Assembly: GCA_964438205.1 (NCBI GenBank)
Contig: CAYTJQ010000005.1
Location: 23,847 to 87,846 of the forward strand
Direction of reading: 5' to 3'
Length of the DNA stretch: 64,000 bases
DNA from: Pseudohaliea sp964438205
Lineage (GTDB): Bacteria > Pseudomonadota > Gammaproteobacteria > Pseudomonadales > Halieaceae
The notes under the pieces were generated by a model, which was given only the letters and a program-made list of their open reading frames with translations, ran no database searches and had not been told where the DNA came from. The position numbers and the translations under genes were made by a program. Below are positions 19,422 to 27,166 of this stretch, piece by piece; within the stretch, counting starts at the first letter, position 1, and each line of letters opens with the position of its first letter.

Positions 19422-20185
19422 CCGCGCTCAGCGTCAACCTCAACAAGATCGCGCTGATCCGCAATTCCCGCGACACGCGCTCCCCGGACGTCCCCAGCCA
19501 CGCGCAGCTGTGCATCGATGCGGGCGCCGACGGCATCACCGTGCACCCGCGGCCGGACCAGCGCCATATCCGCGCCAGCGACTGCCGGGAACTGGCCGCC
19601 ATGCTGTCGGTGGAGTTCAACATCGAGGGCAACCCCTTCGCCGGCCCGCGGCGCAGCGAGCGCGCCGGGGTCGACGACTACCCGGGCTTCCTGCCGCTGG
19701 TGCGCGAGACGCGGCCGGCGCAGTGCACCCTGGTGCCGGACGGCGACGCGCAGCTCACCTCGGACCACGGCTTCGACCTGCACAGGGACGGCGAGCGCCT
19801 GGCGCCGCTGGTCCGGGAGCTGAAGGACCTCGGCATCCGCGTGAGCCTGTTCATGGACCCGCAGCCGGAACAGATGGCGCTGGCCGCCGAGGTCGGCGCC
19901 GACCGGGTCGAGCTGTACACCGAGCGCTACGCCCGCGCCTTTGCCACCGGCGAGGGCGTGGACGCGGTGCTCGCGCGCTTCCGCGCCGCGGCCGAGGCCG
20001 CGCAGGCGGCGGGGCTCGGCGTCAACGCCGGCCACGACCTCAACCTCGAGAACCTGCCGCCCTTCTGCGCGGCGCTTCCCGGCCTGCTCGAGGTCTCCAT
20101 CGGCCACGCGCTCACGGTCGACGCGCTGCGCCTAGGCCTCGCGGAGACGGTGCGCGCCTACCAGCGCGCCCTGGGCAAGGCGTGA
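19418..20185 (+). CDS. pdxJ: Pyridoxine 5'-phosphate synthase
   Basis: PdxJ condenses 1-deoxyxylulose-5-phosphate with 3-amino-1-phosphohydroxyacetone phosphate to give pyridoxine 5'-phosphate. The 255-residue barrel starts with SVNLNKIALIRNSR and shows GADGITVHPRPDQRHI, VEFNIEGNPF, CTLVPDGDAQLTSDHGFDL and LGVNAGHDLNLENLP, all family motifs. The GTG start overlaps the ppiA stop. In many gammaproteobacteria pdxJ sits with recO and acpS; here it is coupled to a periplasmic cyclophilin instead. Confidence 0.94.
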   Translation: MTALSVNLNKIALIRNSRDTRSPDVPSHAQLCIDAGADGITVHPRPDQRHIRASDCRELAAMLSVEFNIEGNPFAGPRRSERAGVDDYPGFLPLVRETRPAQCTLVPDGDAQLTSDHGFDLHRDGERLAPLVRELKDLGIRVSLFMDPQPEQMALAAEVGADRVELYTERYARAFATGEGVDAVLARFRAAAEAAQAAGLGVNAGHDLNLENLPPFCAALPGLLEVSIGHALTVDALRLGLAETVRAYQRALGKA

Positions 20186-20238
20186 CGCGTCGGGCCGGGC
20201 TCTGCGCCGCGTAGCAGCTCAACCGCCGGACAGCCGCC

Positions 20239-20895
20239 GTGGCCACGCCCTACCTCGTACCGCACAGCCGCGAGCCGATCGCCATCCTGCACCGGGACGG
20301 GCACCTGCTCCTGGTGCGCAAGCCGGACCTGCTCCTCTCGGTGCCGGGCAAGCACCCGCTGAACAAGGACTGCCTGATCACCCGGCTGCAGGCGGACTAC
20401 CCGAGCGCCCGCACCGTGCACCGGCTGGACCTGGACACCTCGGGGATCATGGTGATCGCCCTCACCCGGCGCGCCGAGTCGGTGCTGGGCCGGCTGTTCC
20501 AGGAACGCCGGGTAGAAAAGGACTACGTCGCCGTGGTCGACGGCGCGGTCGCGGACGACGCCGGCGAGATCGACCTGCCGATCGCCCCGGACTGGGAGCG
20601 GCGGCCGCGGCAGAAAGTGTGCTGGCAACAGGGCAAACCGGCGCTCACGCGCTACCGCGTCCTCGAGCGCGCGGACGATCGCACGCGCCTGCTGCTCACC
20701 CCGGTAACCGGGCGGTCGCACCAGCTGCGGCTGCACCTCGCGGCGATCGGCCACCCGATCCTCGGCTGCGACCTCTATGCCCCGGAGGCCGTGCTGGCGA
20801 GGGCACCGCGATTGCTCCTGCACGCCTGCCGCCTCGCCTTCCCGCACCCGGTCAGCAGCGCCCGGCTCGAGCGGCACTGCCCGCCGCCCTTCTGA
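20239..20895 (+). CDS. rluA: RluA-family pseudouridine synthase
   Basis: Pseudouridine synthase of 218 residues with no S4 domain, as in RluA, which modifies U746 of 23S rRNA and U32 of tRNAs in E. coli. The catalytic motif is TVHRLDLDTSGIMVIA. The RLLLTPVTGRSHQLRLHLAAIGHPILGC region (in two conserved blocks) and the C-terminal LLLHACRLAFPHPV are typical. Start is a GTG at 20239 with poor ribosome binding sequence. Short RluA paralogues with other targets cannot be excluded. It converges on sseA, and the two stop codons form the arms of a small hairpin. Confidence 0.85.
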   Translation: MATPYLVPHSREPIAILHRDGHLLLVRKPDLLLSVPGKHPLNKDCLITRLQADYPSARTVHRLDLDTSGIMVIALTRRAESVLGRLFQERRVEKDYVAVVDGAVADDAGEIDLPIAPDWERRPRQKVCWQQGKPALTRYRVLERADDRTRLLLTPVTGRSHQLRLHLAAIGHPILGCDLYAPEAVLARAPRLLLHACRLAFPHPVSSARLERHCPPPF

Positions 20896-20913
20896 CCCCG
20901 CCGTCCGGGGTCA
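20893..20913. terminator. Inverted repeat joining the rluA and sseA stop codons
   Basis: The arms TGACCCC and GGGGTCA (7 perfect pairs, 7-base loop) run from the rluA stop codon to the sseA stop codon on the opposite strand. Any transcript from either side would fold it, so it may act as a shared, U-tract-free transcription end or as 3' end protection. No U run follows on either strand, so it is weak as an intrinsic terminator. Confidence 0.4.
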
Positions 20914-21723
20914 GGCGTCGTCGGGCAGGTAGGAACACCAGTCGCTCCAGCTGCCCGCGTACAACTGCGCATCGCCGCGCCCGAGGCGGGCCAGGGTGAA
21001 CAGGTTGATGCAGGCGGAGACGCCGGAGCCGCAGTAACCCACCAGCTGATCCGCGTCGAGCAGCTCACCCCAGTGGGCGGCGAGAGCCGCGTCGTCCAGC
21101 AGCCGGCCGCTGCCGTCGGTGGCATCGCCCCAGAAGCGGTTCTCGGCACCGGGGATGTGCCCGGCGACCGGGTCCAGCGTCTCGTTCTCACCGCGGTAGC
21201 GGTCCGGGGAGCGGGCATCCACGAGCGTGGCGCCCGCGGCCTGCGCGCTGCGCAGGTCATCGATGGTAAGCCGGCCGGCGTAGTCGCTCACGACCGGCAC
21301 CGGGCAGGGTGTTGCGGCGACCGTGCCGGCCTCCGGCTCGCCCCCGGCCGCGAGCCAGCCGCTGTAGCCGCCGTTGAGCAGTGCCGGCGGCCGGTAGCCG
21401 AGGGCGCGCATCATCCACCAGAGGCGCCCGGCGATGGCGAAGCCGCTGTCGTCGTAGGCGACCACCGGCGTGGCGAGGTCGATACCGCAGCGGGCGAGCG
21501 TGGCGGCGAAGTCCGCCGGCATCGGGAGCGGGTGCCGCCCCCCGTGCTCGCCGCGCGGTGCCGAGAGGTCCCGGTCCAGGTCGAGGTAGCGGGCACCGGG
21601 GATATGCCCTGCGAGCCAGGCCTCCCGTCCCGCGTCCGGCCGGGTGAGGTCGAAACGGCAGTCGACGATTACCGCCTCACCGCCGCCGACCGCCCCCGGC
21701 TCGACCAGGGTTGCGTCCGTCAT
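20911..21723 (-). CDS. sseA: 3-mercaptopyruvate sulfurtransferase
   Basis: Two-domain rhodanese-fold enzyme of 270 residues that moves sulfane sulfur from 3-mercaptopyruvate to thiol or cyanide acceptors. The catalytic loop is C231-GSGVSA; CGSGV(T/S)A marks mercaptopyruvate sulfurtransferases, while thiosulfate rhodaneses have CRKGVT. Both domains show the GHIPGA motif (residues 39-44 and 188-193). ATG at 21723 gives the standard length. It diverges from the DUF2244 gene across 69 bases. Confidence 0.93.
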   Translation of the reverse strand: MTDATLVEPGAVGGGEAVIVDCRFDLTRPDAGREAWLAGHIPGARYLDLDRDLSAPRGEHGGRHPLPMPADFAATLARCGIDLATPVVAYDDSGFAIAGRLWWMMRALGYRPPALLNGGYSGWLAAGGEPEAGTVAATPCPVPVVSDYAGRLTIDDLRSAQAAGATLVDARSPDRYRGENETLDPVAGHIPGAENRFWGDATDGSGRLLDDAALAAHWGELLDADQLVGYCGSGVSACINLFTLARLGRGDAQLYAGSWSDWCSYLPDDA

Positions 21724-21792
21724 CGGAGCCTCCTGTGCGCTGGGCGCTTTCGGGAAAGTTGACTAGAATTCTGCCATACGAAAGGAGAAAGC

Positions 21793-22296
21793 GTGGTCAG
21801 CAGCGAGCGCTCAACGTCCGGCCTGCGCATCGTCGCGCGGCCCAACCACTCGTCGACCTGGCAGGCGAACCAGCTCGTGCTGCTGGCACTCGCGGTGCCT
21901 TCGCTCGGCGTCGGCGTCATCCTGGCCCTCTACGGTGCCTGGCTCGTGCTGCCCTTCGCCGGCCTGGAACTCTCCGCCCTCGGCTGGGCGCTCTACCGCG
22001 TCAACCGCAAGCTGCAGTTCCGACAGGTGATTACCCTGAGCGAGCGGGACGTGTGCATCGATGAAGGACGCACGGCGCCGGTGCGCTCCTGGCGCCTGGC
22101 CCGGCAGGGAACCGCGCTCGCCGTCACGCCGGAGCAGCACCCCTGGGAAGGGCCCCGGCTGGCCGTCTACAGCCCGGACCACCGCGTGCCCGTCGGCGAC
22201 TTCCTCAATCGGGATGACGCGCTGTCGCTGCTTGGCCTGCTGCGCGGGGAAATCCGCGTGGGCACGAGCAGCCCGCAGGCACAGCGTCGCCTGTAG
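21793..22296 (+). CDS. DUF2244-family integral membrane protein
   Basis: Protein of 167 residues with two adjacent transmembrane helices (about residues 26-65, LVLLALAVPSLGVGVILALYGAWLVLPFAG) followed by a cytoplasmic beta-rich domain (SERDVCIDEGRTAP; RLAVYSPDHRVPVGDFLN). This is the DUF2244 layout, a family of unknown function common in proteobacteria. The GTG start at 21793 lies 5 bases after AAAGGAG. In other genomes DUF2244 genes can sit near respiratory oxidase genes; none are seen here. Confidence 0.82.
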   Translation: MVSSERSTSGLRIVARPNHSSTWQANQLVLLALAVPSLGVGVILALYGAWLVLPFAGLELSALGWALYRVNRKLQFRQVITLSERDVCIDEGRTAPVRSWRLARQGTALAVTPEQHPWEGPRLAVYSPDHRVPVGDFLNRDDALSLLGLLRGEIRVGTSSPQAQRRL

Positions 22297-22313
22297 GCGC
22301 GCGGGGCGCCGCC

Positions 22314-22613
22314 TCAGCCGCCGATGTCGTTGGCCATCTTGCCGCGGCGCTGCCACTCGCGGGTACTGTTGGAGCCGCCTTCCTGCATCGCCGCGCGCCT
22401 GGCTTCCCACTGCTCTTCGGTCATGCAGACTTTCTCGGTAAAGCGCGTCCCCGTCGTCTTGACCCGCTCGCAGACCAGCTCGGGCTTCTCCCCGCTGGCG
22501 GCGACCTGGTCGCTCGCGGCGGCCGCGTCGGCCTCGGCAGTCGAGTGGCTGGCGCAGCCGCTGATCGCTGCGGCGCAGGCCGCGGCCGCGGCCAGGAACA
22601 TTGGATTACGCAT
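22314..22613 (-). CDS. Small putative lipoprotein
   Basis: Protein of 99 residues with a short signal peptide and a lipobox-like AAISGC (FLAAAAACAAAISGCASHS), so it is probably an outer- or inner-membrane lipoprotein. The mature part has two further cysteines in CERVKTTGTRFTEKVCMTEEQW, a pattern seen in small uncharacterised proteobacterial lipoproteins that could form a disulfide. I choose the ATG at 22613 because GAGGGGG lies 11 bases upstream; an ATG at 22637 in frame is weaker. It ends 17 bases from the DUF2244 stop, in convergent orientation. Confidence 0.72.
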   Translation of the reverse strand: MRNPMFLAAAAACAAAISGCASHSTAEADAAAASDQVAASGEKPELVCERVKTTGTRFTEKVCMTEEQWEARRAAMQEGGSNSTREWQRRGKMANDIGG

Positions 22614-22743
22614 GGCACGAGGCCCCCTCTTGTTCATGTATTGCCGCAGTCTGCCAGATCGCCCGGCGCGAGGACACACTACCGTTCAGCCCAGCGTTCA
22701 CCCCACCTTGCATCCCACCGTACACCGGGGCCTCCCGCCGCCG

Positions 22744-22749
22744 TATAAT
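22744..22749 (+). promoter_or_regulatory. Candidate -10 of the rimO promoter
   Basis: A perfect TATAAT lies 72 bases before the first mini-ORF ATG. The expected -35 region (about 22720-22727, around TACACC) does not match well. The predicted transcript would begin near 22756 and carry the whole mini-ORF chain in its leader. Confidence 0.5.
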
Positions 22750-22820
22750 CGCGGCTTCGTCCCGTGCCGGAGCCGCGGCCTGCGCCACGCCACCCGGCAA
22801 CCCGCTGTGAGGAATCCGCC

Positions 22821-22907
22821 ATGGGCAACACGCTATGAGCAATACGCTATGAGCACTACGCTATGAGCAACCCGTCATGAACAACCCCTCATGAACAACC
22901 TCTCATG
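22821..22907 (+). other. Chain of six overlapping 5-codon mini-ORFs ending at the rimO start
   Basis: ATG codons occur every 14 bases at 22821, 22835, 22849, 22863, 22877, 22891 and 22905. Each of the first six opens a five-codon ORF (peptides MGNTL, MSNTL, MSTTL, MSNPS, MNNPS, MNNLS) whose TGA overlaps the next ATG as ATGA. The seventh ATG is the rimO start (MNNKVGF). The unit is a degenerate 14-base tandem repeat. The only good Shine-Dalgarno sequence (GAGGA, 22809-22813, 7 bases before the first ATG) serves the first mini-ORF; none precedes the rimO ATG. Translation of rimO would therefore depend on six rounds of stop-restart, or on direct entry at an unaided ATG. Confidence 0.85.
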
Positions 22908-24218
22908 AACAACAAGGTCGGCTTCATCAGCCTCGGCTGCCCCAAGGCGCTGGTGGACTCGGAGCGCATCCTCACCCAGCTCAAGCTGGACGGCTACGAC
23001 ATCGTGCCGACCTACGAGGATGCGGACGTGGTCGTGGTCAACACCTGCGGCTTCATCGACAGCGCCAAGCAGGAGTCCCTGGATGCCATCAGCGAGGCGG
23101 TGACGGAGAACGGCCGGGTCATCGTCACCGGCTGCATGGGTCGCGGCGAGGATGCCGAGCGGATCCGGGAAGCCAACCCCTCGGTGCTCTCGGTGACCGG
23201 CCCGGCCGCCTACGAGGAGGTGGTGGGCGCCGTGCACGAGTTTGTCCCGCCGGCCGCCGAGCGGGACCCTTTCATCGACCTCGTTCCCGGTACGGGCCTG
23301 CGCCTCACGCCCCGGCACTACGCGTACCTGAAGATCTCCGAGGGCTGCAACCACCGCTGCCGCTTCTGCATCATACCGTCGATGCGCGGCGACCTGGTGA
23401 GCCGGCCGATCGGCGACGTCATGGCCGAGGCCGAGGGCCTCGTGCGCAGCGGCGCGCGGGAACTGCTGGTGATTTCCCAGGACACCAGTGCCTACGGCGT
23501 CGACCTCAAGTACCGCACGGGATTCTGGGAAGGACGGCCCCTGAAAAGCAACCTCCAGTCCCTCTGCAGCGCCCTCGGCGACCTCGGTGTGTGGGTGCGG
23601 CTGCACTACGTTTACCCCTATCCGCACGTGGACGACATCATCCCGCTCCTGGCCGAGGGACGCATCCTTCCCTACCTCGACATCCCCTTCCAGCACGGCA
23701 GCCCCACGGTACTGAAACGCATGCGCCGCCCCGCGGCGGCGGAGAAGGTCCTCGGCCGCATCGCCGCCTGGCGCAGCGCCGTGCCCGACCTGACGCTGCG
23801 CAGCACCTTCATCGTCGGCTTCCCCGGCGAGACCGAGGCCGAGTTCGAGGAACTCCTCGCCTTCCTGCGCGAGGCGCGCCTCGACCGCGTCGGCTGCTTC
23901 CAGTACTCCCCGGTCGCCGGTGCCGCCGCCAACGACCTGCCGGACCCGGTGCCGGCGGCGGTGAAGGAGGAACGCTGGGCGCGTTTCATGGCAGTGCAGC
24001 AGGCCATCAGCGCGGAGAAACAGCAGGCGAAGGTCGGCCAGTGGATCGAGGTGCTCATCGACGAGGTGGACGAGAACGGCGCCGTGGGACGCTCCCGGGG
24101 CGATGCGCCGGAAATCGACGGCCGCGTGTTCCTCGACGGTATCACGGATCTCTCCCCCGGGGACCTCGTCGAGGCGCAGGTCACGGCGGCAGACGCCTAC
24201 GACCTCCGGGCCGGCTGA
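22905..24218 (+). CDS. rimO: Ribosomal protein S12 methylthiotransferase
   Basis: Radical-SAM enzyme that adds a methylthio group to Asp88 of ribosomal protein S12. The 437-residue protein has the N-terminal cluster cysteines C11, C48 and C77, the radical-SAM motif C148-x3-C152-x2-C155 (EGCNHRCRFC), FQHGSPTVLKRMRRP, FIVGFPGETEAEF, and a C-terminal TRAM domain. Opening SLGCPKALVDSE is RimO-specific in place of the MiaB sequence. The start is fixed by the family N-terminus and by upstream stops in frame. The 84 bases before it are an extraordinary mini-ORF ladder described separately. Confidence 0.96.
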   Translation: MNNKVGFISLGCPKALVDSERILTQLKLDGYDIVPTYEDADVVVVNTCGFIDSAKQESLDAISEAVTENGRVIVTGCMGRGEDAERIREANPSVLSVTGPAAYEEVVGAVHEFVPPAAERDPFIDLVPGTGLRLTPRHYAYLKISEGCNHRCRFCIIPSMRGDLVSRPIGDVMAEAEGLVRSGARELLVISQDTSAYGVDLKYRTGFWEGRPLKSNLQSLCSALGDLGVWVRLHYVYPYPHVDDIIPLLAEGRILPYLDIPFQHGSPTVLKRMRRPAAAEKVLGRIAAWRSAVPDLTLRSTFIVGFPGETEAEFEELLAFLREARLDRVGCFQYSPVAGAAANDLPDPVPAAVKEERWARFMAVQQAISAEKQQAKVGQWIEVLIDEVDENGAVGRSRGDAPEIDGRVFLDGITDLSPGDLVEAQVTAADAYDLRAG

Positions 24219-24245
24219 CACGCCCCGGGGTCACGGTAACGCCCG

Positions 24246-24971
24246 GTGAACCTGTTGCTCTTTGACGCATCCGAGCGGGAAGGTGACGACCGGGTGCGTA
24301 TCCGCGGGCCCCGCGCGCGACACCTGCGCGAAGTCTTCGCGGCCGGCCCCGGGCACACGCTGCCCGTCGGTGAGATCGGCGGGCGCCTGGGCACGGGAAC
24401 GGTGCTTGACCTCGACGGCGGCGACGCCCTCCTCGCGGTGACCCTCGAACGTGACCCGCCGCCGCGGCTGCCCCTGGTGCTCGTGCTGGCCCTGCCCCGG
24501 CCCAAGATGCTCAGGCGGCTGCTGCGCGCCGTCGCCGAGTTCGGCGTCAGCGACCTGGTGCTGGTCAACAGCGAGCGCGTCGAGAAGAGCTTCTGGCAGT
24601 CCGACCTCCTCGCCGACACGGCGCTGCGCGACTACTGCCTCGCCGGTGCGGCCCAGGCCCGCGACACCCGGCTGCCGGCCATCGGCCTGCGCCGCCGCTT
24701 CCGCCCCTTTGCCGAAGACGAACTCCCGGCACTCTGCGCCGGGCGCCAGGCCCTGGTCGCCGAACCCGGCGCGACCCTGCCCTGCCCCGCCTCGCCCTCC
24801 GGGCCCCAGCTGCTCGCCATCGGCCCCGAGGCCGGGTTCAACGCCTTCGAGGTCGGGCTGCTCGAGGCAGCGGGCTGCACGCCCGTCTCCCTGGGCCCGC
24901 GCACCCTTCGCGTGGAGACGGCGCTGGTCGCTGCGCTCGGCCGCCTCGGCGCCCCCGGCGGCAGCGCCTGA
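24246..24971 (+). CDS. rsmE: 16S rRNA (uracil(1498)-N(3))-methyltransferase
   Basis: SPOUT-class methyltransferase that methylates U1498 of 16S rRNA. The 241-residue protein has an N-terminal PUA-like domain (HLREVFAAGPGHTLPVGEIGG) and the knotted SAM-binding C-terminus: LVNSERVEKSFWQ, LLAIGPEAGFNAFE, and SLGPRTLRVETA. IGPE(G/A)GF and LRVETA are the RsmE signatures. Start is GTG at 24246 with little ribosome binding sequence, 27 bases past rimO, so the two rRNA/ribosome modification genes likely share a transcript. Confidence 0.93.
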   Translation: MNLLLFDASEREGDDRVRIRGPRARHLREVFAAGPGHTLPVGEIGGRLGTGTVLDLDGGDALLAVTLERDPPPRLPLVLVLALPRPKMLRRLLRAVAEFGVSDLVLVNSERVEKSFWQSDLLADTALRDYCLAGAAQARDTRLPAIGLRRRFRPFAEDELPALCAGRQALVAEPGATLPCPASPSGPQLLAIGPEAGFNAFEVGLLEAAGCTPVSLGPRTLRVETALVAALGRLGAPGGSA

Positions 24972-25100
24972 GCAAGGAACCGTTGACCGGTATCAAGGAC
25001 AGGGGGCCTCGCGCGCAGTAACGTCACCGGCAACAACCGGCCCGGACCGGCCGGTGCCTGGCCGAGAAAAGATAACGATCAGACGAGACATGGAATCGAG

Positions 25101-25553
25101 ATGCTGAGTGTTGCAGAGATCATGACCCGCGAGCCCTACACCCTGGGGCCCGATGACACGCTGGCGGACGCCCGTCGCCTGATGAACACGCACCATATCC
25201 GCCATATCCCGGTGGTGGGCGCCGAGCGCACGATTATCGGCCTCGTCTCACACCGCGACGTCCTGGCCGCAAGCGACTCGACGCTGGAAAGCCACCGCGG
25301 GGACCATGCCGCCGTGCCGCTGTCGGCGGTCATGAGTTCGCCGGTACAGACCGTGGACGAGCACGCCAGCCTGCGCGGCGTGGCGCTGCACCTGCAGAAG
25401 CACCGCATGGGGTGCCTGCCGGTGACCCGCGACGGCGCCCTCGTCGGCATCATCACCGACTCGGACTTCGTCGCCATCGCTATCCACCTGATGGAGCAGC
25501 TGGAGCTGGTGGAACCCGAGGAAACCCTCGAAGACGTCGACGACGAGTACTAG
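25101..25553 (+). CDS. CBS-domain protein
   Basis: Two tandem CBS motifs in 150 residues (about 5-65 and 75-135: EIMTREPYTLGPDDTLADARRLM; VMSSPVQTVDEHASLRGVALHL, given as separate blocks). Such stand-alone CBS pairs bind adenine nucleotides and act as sensors or partners of other enzymes; the partner is not evident here. The C-terminus is very acidic (EPEETLEDVDDEY). It is preceded by a 129-base spacer without a clear promoter and converges on msrA. Confidence 0.85.
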   Translation: MLSVAEIMTREPYTLGPDDTLADARRLMNTHHIRHIPVVGAERTIIGLVSHRDVLAASDSTLESHRGDHAAVPLSAVMSSPVQTVDEHASLRGVALHLQKHRMGCLPVTRDGALVGIITDSDFVAIAIHLMEQLELVEPEETLEDVDDEY

Positions 25554-25594
25554 GCGCCCGCCAGTGCCAGGGGCCTGCGAGGGCCGGCGCCGCC

Positions 25595-26257
25595 TCAGCC
25601 GGCGACGTCCAGCCCCACCGGGCAACTCACGCCCGTGCCGCCGAGACCGCAGTAGCCCCCGGGATTCTTCGCCAGGTATTGCTGGTGGTAGTCCTCCGCA
25701 TAGTAGAAGGGACCCGCCGCGGCGACCTCGGTGGTGATCTCGCCGTGCCCGGCGGCGGTGAGCGCCGCCTGGTACTGCGCCCGGGAAGCCTCCGCCGCCT
25801 GCTGCTGCACCGCGGTCGTGGTGTAGATCGCCGAGCGGTACTGGGTGCCGATGTCGTTGCCCTGGCGCATGCCCTGGGTCGGGTCGTGCCCCTCCCAGAA
25901 CAGCTTCAATACCGCGTCGAAGGACAGCACCGCCGGGTCGTACACGACCAGCACCGCTTCCGTGTGGCCGGTCCTGCCGGAGCAGACCTCGCGGTAGCCC
26001 GGGTTCGGCGTGTGGCCGCCGGCGTAGCCGACGGCCGTGGTGTACACGCCCGGCTGCTCCCAGAAGCGGCGCTCGGCGCCCCAGAAACAGCCCATGCCCA
26101 CCACCACCTGCTCCAGCGGCGCCGGGAAGGGCCCCTTGAGCGGCGTCGCCAGGACTGCGTGGCGCTCGGGGACCGCCATCGGCTCGTCGCGCCCGGGAAG
26201 GGCCTCCCCGGCCGAGGGCAGGGCGTGCTTCTTGCGGATGGAAAACAGGCTGGCCAT
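25595..26257 (-). CDS. msrA: Peptide-methionine (S)-S-oxide reductase
   Basis: Repairs S-methionine sulfoxide in proteins and free methionine. The 220-residue protein has the catalytic Cys57 in GMGCFWGAERRFW, then YAGGHTPNPGYREVCSGRTGHTEAVLV, and a C-terminal GLGGTGVSCPVGL with likely resolving cysteines. There is a family-typical N-terminal extension of about 50 residues without a signal peptide (SLFSIRKKHALPSAGEALPG). ATG at 26257 follows GAGGAGG. No msrB is fused or adjacent. Confidence 0.95.
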   Translation of the reverse strand: MASLFSIRKKHALPSAGEALPGRDEPMAVPERHAVLATPLKGPFPAPLEQVVVGMGCFWGAERRFWEQPGVYTTAVGYAGGHTPNPGYREVCSGRTGHTEAVLVVYDPAVLSFDAVLKLFWEGHDPTQGMRQGNDIGTQYRSAIYTTTAVQQQAAEASRAQYQAALTAAGHGEITTEVAAAGPFYYAEDYHQQYLAKNPGGYCGLGGTGVSCPVGLDVAG

Positions 26258-26415
26258 GGGGTGCCTCCTCGCTGGACTCGTTGCATGCTCGTGCGGCATG
26301 CCGGTGCCGCATGCCCGCGATACATGCCATTGCTGGTGCGGGCCCTTGCGCGGCAGCATTGCCCGCCGCCGGGCCCGCGTTCCGCGCCCCCCCAAGTGTA
26401 GCGCGCTTGCGCCCG

Positions 26416-26444
26416 CCTTGGAGCCACCGGGCCCCGGCGCTAAG
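26416..26444 (+). promoter_or_regulatory. Candidate sigma-70 promoter of the VWA/J-domain genes
   Basis: TTGGAG (26416-26421) and TAAGAT (26439-26444) are separated by 17 bases, giving a predicted start near 26451 and a leader of about 20 bases before the ATG at 26473. Upstream, 26281-26316 carries GCATGC words and an inverted repeat TGCGGCA/TGCCGCA that could bind a regulator. Confidence 0.45.
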
Positions 26445-26472
26445 ATCAGTCCATGAGACCGAGGTCACGACC

Positions 26473-27159
26473 ATGAGCCGCCCTCCCGCCAAGTCTGCCA
26501 GCCGCGGCGAGATCGCCCGCTTCCTCGACAAGCGGCGCAACCTCCAGGCCTTCGCCGAGCGCAGCCCGCGGCTGCTGTTCGCTATCGACGCCACAGCGAG
26601 CCGCCAGCCCACCTGGGACCTCGCCTGCGAGCTGCAGGGGGAGATGTTCCTGGCGACGGAACGCCTGGCGAGCCTGTCGGTGCAGCTGTGCTACTACCGC
26701 GGCCTGGGCGAGTTCGAGGCCACGGCCTGGTGCGGCAGCGCCAGCGCCCTCGCACAGTCCATGAGCCGGGTGCAGTGTGCGGCAGGCCGGACCCAGCTCA
26801 CCCGCGTCCTGCGCCACGCGCTCGCGGAGCATGCCCGCCAGCCGGTACGCGCGGTGGTGTTCATCGGAGACGCCATGGAGGAAGACGCCGGCCGCCTCGC
26901 CGGGCTCGCGGGGGAGTGCCGCCTCAAACGCCTGCCGCTGTTCCTGTTCCAGGAAGGGGGGCAGCCCGCCGTGACCGCCTGCTTCGAGCAGCTCGCCCGC
27001 CTGAGCGGCGGCGCCCGCCTCGACTTCGATCGCGCCAGCGCCGACCGCCTGGCCGGCCTTCTCGGCGCCGTGGCCCGCTACGCCGCCGGTGGCCGCGAGG
27101 CGCTGGAGAATAGCGCCTCGGACGGTGCTAGACTCCTGCTCGAAAAGCTAGGCCCCTGA
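26473..27159 (+). CDS. VWA-domain protein
   Basis: Protein of 228 residues with a von Willebrand factor A fold. The MIDAS motif is visible as LLFAIDATASRQPTWD (Asp-x-Thr-x-Ser), followed by a middle segment SLSVQLCYYRGLGEFEATAW and a strand VRAVVFIGDAMEED. It has no signal peptide or membrane helix, so it is cytosolic. The C-terminal region includes an ARLSGGARLDFDR segment also common to VWA folds. The J-domain protein begins 8 bases after its stop. The family has no assigned function that I can name. Confidence 0.75.
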   Translation: MSRPPAKSASRGEIARFLDKRRNLQAFAERSPRLLFAIDATASRQPTWDLACELQGEMFLATERLASLSVQLCYYRGLGEFEATAWCGSASALAQSMSRVQCAAGRTQLTRVLRHALAEHARQPVRAVVFIGDAMEEDAGRLAGLAGECRLKRLPLFLFQEGGQPAVTACFEQLARLSGGARLDFDRASADRLAGLLGAVARYAAGGREALENSASDGARLLLEKLGP

Positions 27160-27166
27160 GGTTCCC

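Noticed and set aside
20911..21723. Thiosulfate sulfurtransferase (rhodanese)
   Set aside because: Catalytic loop CGSGVSA is the mercaptopyruvate type.
22821..22907. CRISPR-like or plain satellite repeat
   Set aside because: Units are 14 bases with no spacers; the arrangement of ATG and TGA explains the period better.
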